Source: an uncultured Roseicyclus sp.
GTDB lineage: Bacteria > Pseudomonadota > Alphaproteobacteria > Rhodobacterales > Rhodobacteraceae
Assembly (NCBI GenBank): GCA_947491935.1
Contig: CANLLF010000001.1
Span: 496,001 to 560,000, forward strand
DNA length: 64,000 nucleotides
Direction of reading: 5' to 3'
Positions 61,156 to 64,000 of the stretch are shown piece by piece. Both the position numbers and the translations under genes were made by a program. The notes under the pieces were generated by a model. That model saw only the letters and a list, made by a program, of their open reading frames with translations. It made no database searches and was not told where the DNA came from. Position 1 is the stretch's first letter; every line of letters starts with the position of its first letter.

Positions 61156-62232
61156 ATGGAGTTTCTCGATCTTGCCATGCGCGGGGCCTCGATCAGCCTC
61201 CTGATGCTGCTCGCGGGCCTGCTTTGGCGTGCGCCCATCGGGTGGGAGGGCCGTATCTCGATCCTCGCAGTCGCCGTCACGAAATCCGCGATGCTCCTGA
61301 GCTACGCCGCCCTGCCCCTCGATCTGCCGCCGCTTGTCACCGCCAACTTGGTTCTGTTCTCCAGTCTCGTGCCCAACGCGATCACCTGGCTGATCGTGAC
61401 GATCTTCCTCGACCCGCCCGGCCGACGCTGGCCGTGGCTCGTCGCCTCCTCCGTGGTGTCGGCGCATTTCTATCTGCATCAAACGGCGCCGGATTGGGTG
61501 ACGCTTGTGCCCTGCGCGGCCAGCGCGACGCTCCTGTACGGCGCGCTGTTCGGCTTGGCGCTCTGGTCCTCCCGCGACGATCTGGTTGAGTGTCGCTGCC
61601 GCGCGCGGCCGGGTTTCGCAGTGGCCATCGCGGGGCTCGGGCTGGTTCTGACCGGCGTGCAGGCGCTTGGCGTGATGGATCCGGGGTCTGTCTCCTTCGC
61701 GCTTCTGCAATCCGCGGGCGTTCTGGCCGTGACCACGGCATTCGCGGTGTGGATCCTTGCGCCAAATATCGATCTCTGGCCCGGTGCCCACGATCACCCG
61801 GCCCCGGCCCCGCGCGCAAGCACCAGCCATCCAGATGCCGCCCTGATTGCGCGCGTACGGGCCGCCATGGCCGAAGGCATCTGGCGGGAAGAGGGGCTGA
61901 CGATCGGCGCGCTCGCCGCCCGGCTCAGCGTGCCGGAGCATCGCCTGCGCCGTGTGATCAATGGCGGGCTGGGACATCGCAACTTCTCAAGCTTCATCAA
62001 CGCCCATCGCATCGCTGCCGCCAAGACACAGCTTAGCGATCCGGAGGCGGAGGGCACGACGGTTCTGGAGATTGCCTATGACGTGGGCTTTGCCTCCCTC
62101 GGGCCGTTCAACCGCGCCTTCCGGGCGGAGACCGGGCAAAGCCCGACGGAGTTCCGGCGCGCGGCCCTGTCGCCCCCGACCCACGGCGCCGATTCCGAAC
62201 ATCCCGCGCCGATCCCGGCAAATCTGCACTGA
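61156..62232 (+). CDS. Membrane-anchored AraC family transcriptional regulator
   Basis: About seven hydrophobic segments, then AraC HTH: EGLTIGALAARLSVPEHRLRRVINGGLGHRNFSSFINAHRIAAAKTQL...VLEIAYDVGFASLGPFNRAFRAETGQSPTEFRR. Confidence 0.88.
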   Translation: MEFLDLAMRGASISLLMLLAGLLWRAPIGWEGRISILAVAVTKSAMLLSYAALPLDLPPLVTANLVLFSSLVPNAITWLIVTIFLDPPGRRWPWLVASSVVSAHFYLHQTAPDWVTLVPCAASATLLYGALFGLALWSSRDDLVECRCRARPGFAVAIAGLGLVLTGVQALGVMDPGSVSFALLQSAGVLAVTTAFAVWILAPNIDLWPGAHDHPAPAPRASTSHPDAALIARVRAAMAEGIWREEGLTIGALAARLSVPEHRLRRVINGGLGHRNFSSFINAHRIAAAKTQLSDPEAEGTTVLEIAYDVGFASLGPFNRAFRAETGQSPTEFRRAALSPPTHGADSEHPAPIPANLH

Positions 62233-62251
62233 TTTCTGAAATCGGACGGAT
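62231..62251. promoter_or_regulatory. Operator-like motif upstream of the small secreted peptide gene
   Basis: GATTTCTGAAATCGGACGGAT; contains GATTTC-T-GAAATC palindrome; matches repeats at 61050-61086. Confidence 0.55.
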
Positions 62252-62271
62252 CGCGCGGCGCGAGCATCCCA

Positions 62272-62300
62272 TCCTGATGGCATCACGCAACCCATCAGGA
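62272..62300 (+). promoter_or_regulatory. Leader stem-loop overlapping the Shine-Dalgarno sequence
   Basis: TCCTGATGG (62272-62280) / CCATCAGGA (62292-62300), perfect 9-bp stem, 11-nt loop; 3' arm contains most of the AGGAG at 62297-62301. Confidence 0.6.
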
Positions 62301-62308
62301 GATCTTCC

Positions 62309-62464
62309 ATGCGCCCTCTCATCCTTGCCGCCCTTGCAGCCACCGCGCTCAGCGCGCCACTTGCGGCTCAGAGCATCGCGTTTCCGTCACTCACATTCCC
62401 TGAGCCGGGCACGTTTTGCGGCCCGCTGCAACTCTGCACACCGGAGGTGACCCGCAGCAATTAA
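62309..62464 (+). CDS. Small secreted two-cysteine peptide (51 aa), not in the supplied ORF track
   Basis: MRPLILAALAATALSAPLAAQSIAFPSLTFPEPGTFCGPLQLCTPEVTRSN; signal peptide, AGGAG 7 nt before ATG, TAA at 62462. Confidence 0.65.
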   Translation: MRPLILAALAATALSAPLAAQSIAFPSLTFPEPGTFCGPLQLCTPEVTRSN

Positions 62465-62542
62465 GGCTGTGTCATGGTGCCGGACCTGGTCCGGCGGGCA
62501 GGACGTTGGCCGCCCACCATGCCCGACTTTGGCAAGATCGGC

Positions 62543-63001
62543 TCAGCTGAGCCGGTCTTTCACCATCGGCCCGACGAGGCCGAAATCCATCTGGCCGGCA
62601 TATCTGCCCTTCAGCGCGCCCATCACGCGACCCATGTCGCGGATGCTTTCGGCACCGGCCTCGGAAATCGCCGCCTCAACCGCGGCGGCGGTTTCCTTTT
62701 CAGACAATTGGCGCGGCAGGAATTCCTCGATCACCGCGATCTCTGCCTTTTCCTGCTCGGCCAGTTCCAGCCGCCCGCCCTCTTCATAGGCCCGCGCGCT
62801 TTCCTGGCGTTGCTTCACCATCTTGGCCAGGATCGCCAGCACCTCGGCCTCGCCCACACCATCGGCATTGCCCTTGGCGCGCGCCGCGATGTCCTGATCC
62901 TTCACCGCCGCATTGATCAGGCGCAACGTCGACAGGCGCACGCTGTCCTTCTCGCGCATCGCGCTTTTGATCCCGTCGGTGATTTTTGTCCGCAAACCCA
63001 T
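62543..63001 (-). CDS. GatB/YqeY domain-containing protein
   Basis: MGLRTKITDGIKSAMREKDSVRLSTLRLINAAVKDQDIAAR...EEFLPRQLSEKE. Confidence 0.92.
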   Translation of the reverse strand: MGLRTKITDGIKSAMREKDSVRLSTLRLINAAVKDQDIAARAKGNADGVGEAEVLAILAKMVKQRQESARAYEEGGRLELAEQEKAEIAVIEEFLPRQLSEKETAAAVEAAISEAGAESIRDMGRVMGALKGRYAGQMDFGLVGPMVKDRLS

Positions 63002-63141
63002 GGTCACACCCGCTGCGTTGATCCGTTGAGCCCCGGCAGATAAGGGAAAGAACGCCCGGCAACAAGGCGCAGCTTGACCTGCGCGCACCCCGGCCATACA
63101 CCGCTGGAAGTTTGCCCGGACCCTGCCAACGGAGCTGCCCC

Positions 63142-64000
63142 ATGAGCGATCACCCCACCGCCTGCCTCGTCCTTGCCGATGGCACGATTTTCTACGGAAA
63201 AGGGTTTGGGGCGACGGGGCTGCGCGTGGCCGAGCTGTGCTTCAACACCGCCATGACGGGATATCAGGAGATCATGACCGACCCGTCTTATGCGGGCCAG
63301 ATCGTGACCTTTACGTTCCCCCATATTGGAAATACTGGCACCAACATCGACGATGACGAAACCGCCGATCCGGTGGCCGAAGCGATGGTGGTGAAATGGG
63401 ATCCGACCGAGCCGTCGAACTGGCGAGCGCAAGGCCACCTCGTGGATTGGCTGGCCCGCACCGGACGCGTGGGCATCGGCGGCGTCGATACGCGGCGGCT
63501 GACCCGCGCGATCCGGCAACAGGGCGCCCCCCATGTGGCGCTGGCCCATGACCCCGACGGCAATTTCGATATCGAGGCGATGGTCGCTGCGGCCCGCGCC
63601 TTTAGCGGGCTCGAAGGGCTAGATCTGGCCAAGGATGTGACCTGCGCGCAGAGCTACCGCTGGGACGAGATGCGGTGGGCCTGGCCCGACGGCTATCCCA
63701 AGCGCGAAGGTCCCGCGCCGAAGGTTGTGGCTCTGGATTACGGAGCGAAACGCAATATCCTGCGCTGCCTCGCCTCGGCCGGGCTGGACGTGACCGTGAT
63801 GCCCGCCACGGCCACGGCGGACGAGATTCTGGCGCAATCGCCCGACGGCGTGTTCCTGTCCAACGGTCCCGGTGATCCGGCGGCGACCGGCGCGTACGCC
63901 GTGCCGATGATCAAAGGCGTGCTGGAGGCCGGCATCCCCACCTTTGGCATTTGCCTGGGCCACCAGATGCTGGCGCTGGCGCTTGGCGCAAAAACCATCA
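63142..64000 (+). CDS. carA: Carbamoyl-phosphate synthase small subunit (partial, runs off window)
   Basis: Starts [66 protein letters not shown]; glutamine amidotransferase region reaching FLSNGPGDP and GICLGHQM near the end. Confidence 0.95.
   Translation, partial: MSDHPTACLVLADGTIFYGKGFGATGLRVAELCFNTAMTGYQEIMTDPSYAGQIVTFTFPHIGNTGTNIDDDETADPVAEAMVVKWDPTEPSNWRAQGHLVDWLARTGRVGIGGVDTRRLTRAIRQQGAPHVALAHDPDGNFDIEAMVAAARAFSGLEGLDLAKDVTCAQSYRWDEMRWAWPDGYPKREGPAPKVVALDYGAKRNILRCLASAGLDVTVMPATATADEILAQSPDGVFLSNGPGDPAATGAYAVPMIKGVLEAGIPTFGICLGHQMLALALGAKTI

Overview
GC-rich alphaproteobacterial chromosome segment, Rhodobacteraceae/roseobacter-like in gene content and style. All calls come from reading the sequence and the supplied ORF track; no searches were run. 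Left to right: (1) an SDR plus membrane protein pair; (2) a decayed amidase/MOSC scar; (3) a PAS-LuxR regulator divergent from a BKACE(DUF849)/TRAP/fused E1/Rid/HpcH catabolic operon; (4) a degraded integrative element (relaxase pseudogene, frameshifted tyrosine integrase) abutting tRNA-Ser(TGA); (5) a housekeeping block (SPOR lipoprotein, D,D-carboxypeptidase, tmk, holB, tatD, MBL hydrolase, AEC transporter); (6) a polyamine-type ABC operon with an unusually expanded permease; (7) an MsbA-like exporter; (8) a sorbitol/mannitol (smo/mtl/xylB) operon with a LacI regulator; (9) cspA; (10) an alpha/beta-hydrolase-ABM fusion, NIPSNAP and ArsR cluster; (11) a LacI/ABC/GH63-like sugar or osmolyte operon whose MalF-like permease carries a DUF11-like periplasmic insertion; (12) tRNA-Leu(GAG), lipB, exoD, ctaD; (13) a 7TM-AraC regulator followed by an unlisted 51-aa secreted two-cysteine peptide gene; (14) yqeY and the start of carA. 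The most novel-looking items are the 7TM-AraC/small-peptide unit (shared operator-like motif plus a hairpin covering the Shine-Dalgarno sequence), the DUF11-like insertion in a MalF-type permease, and the BKACE/TRAP/E1-fusion/Rid/HpcH operon.
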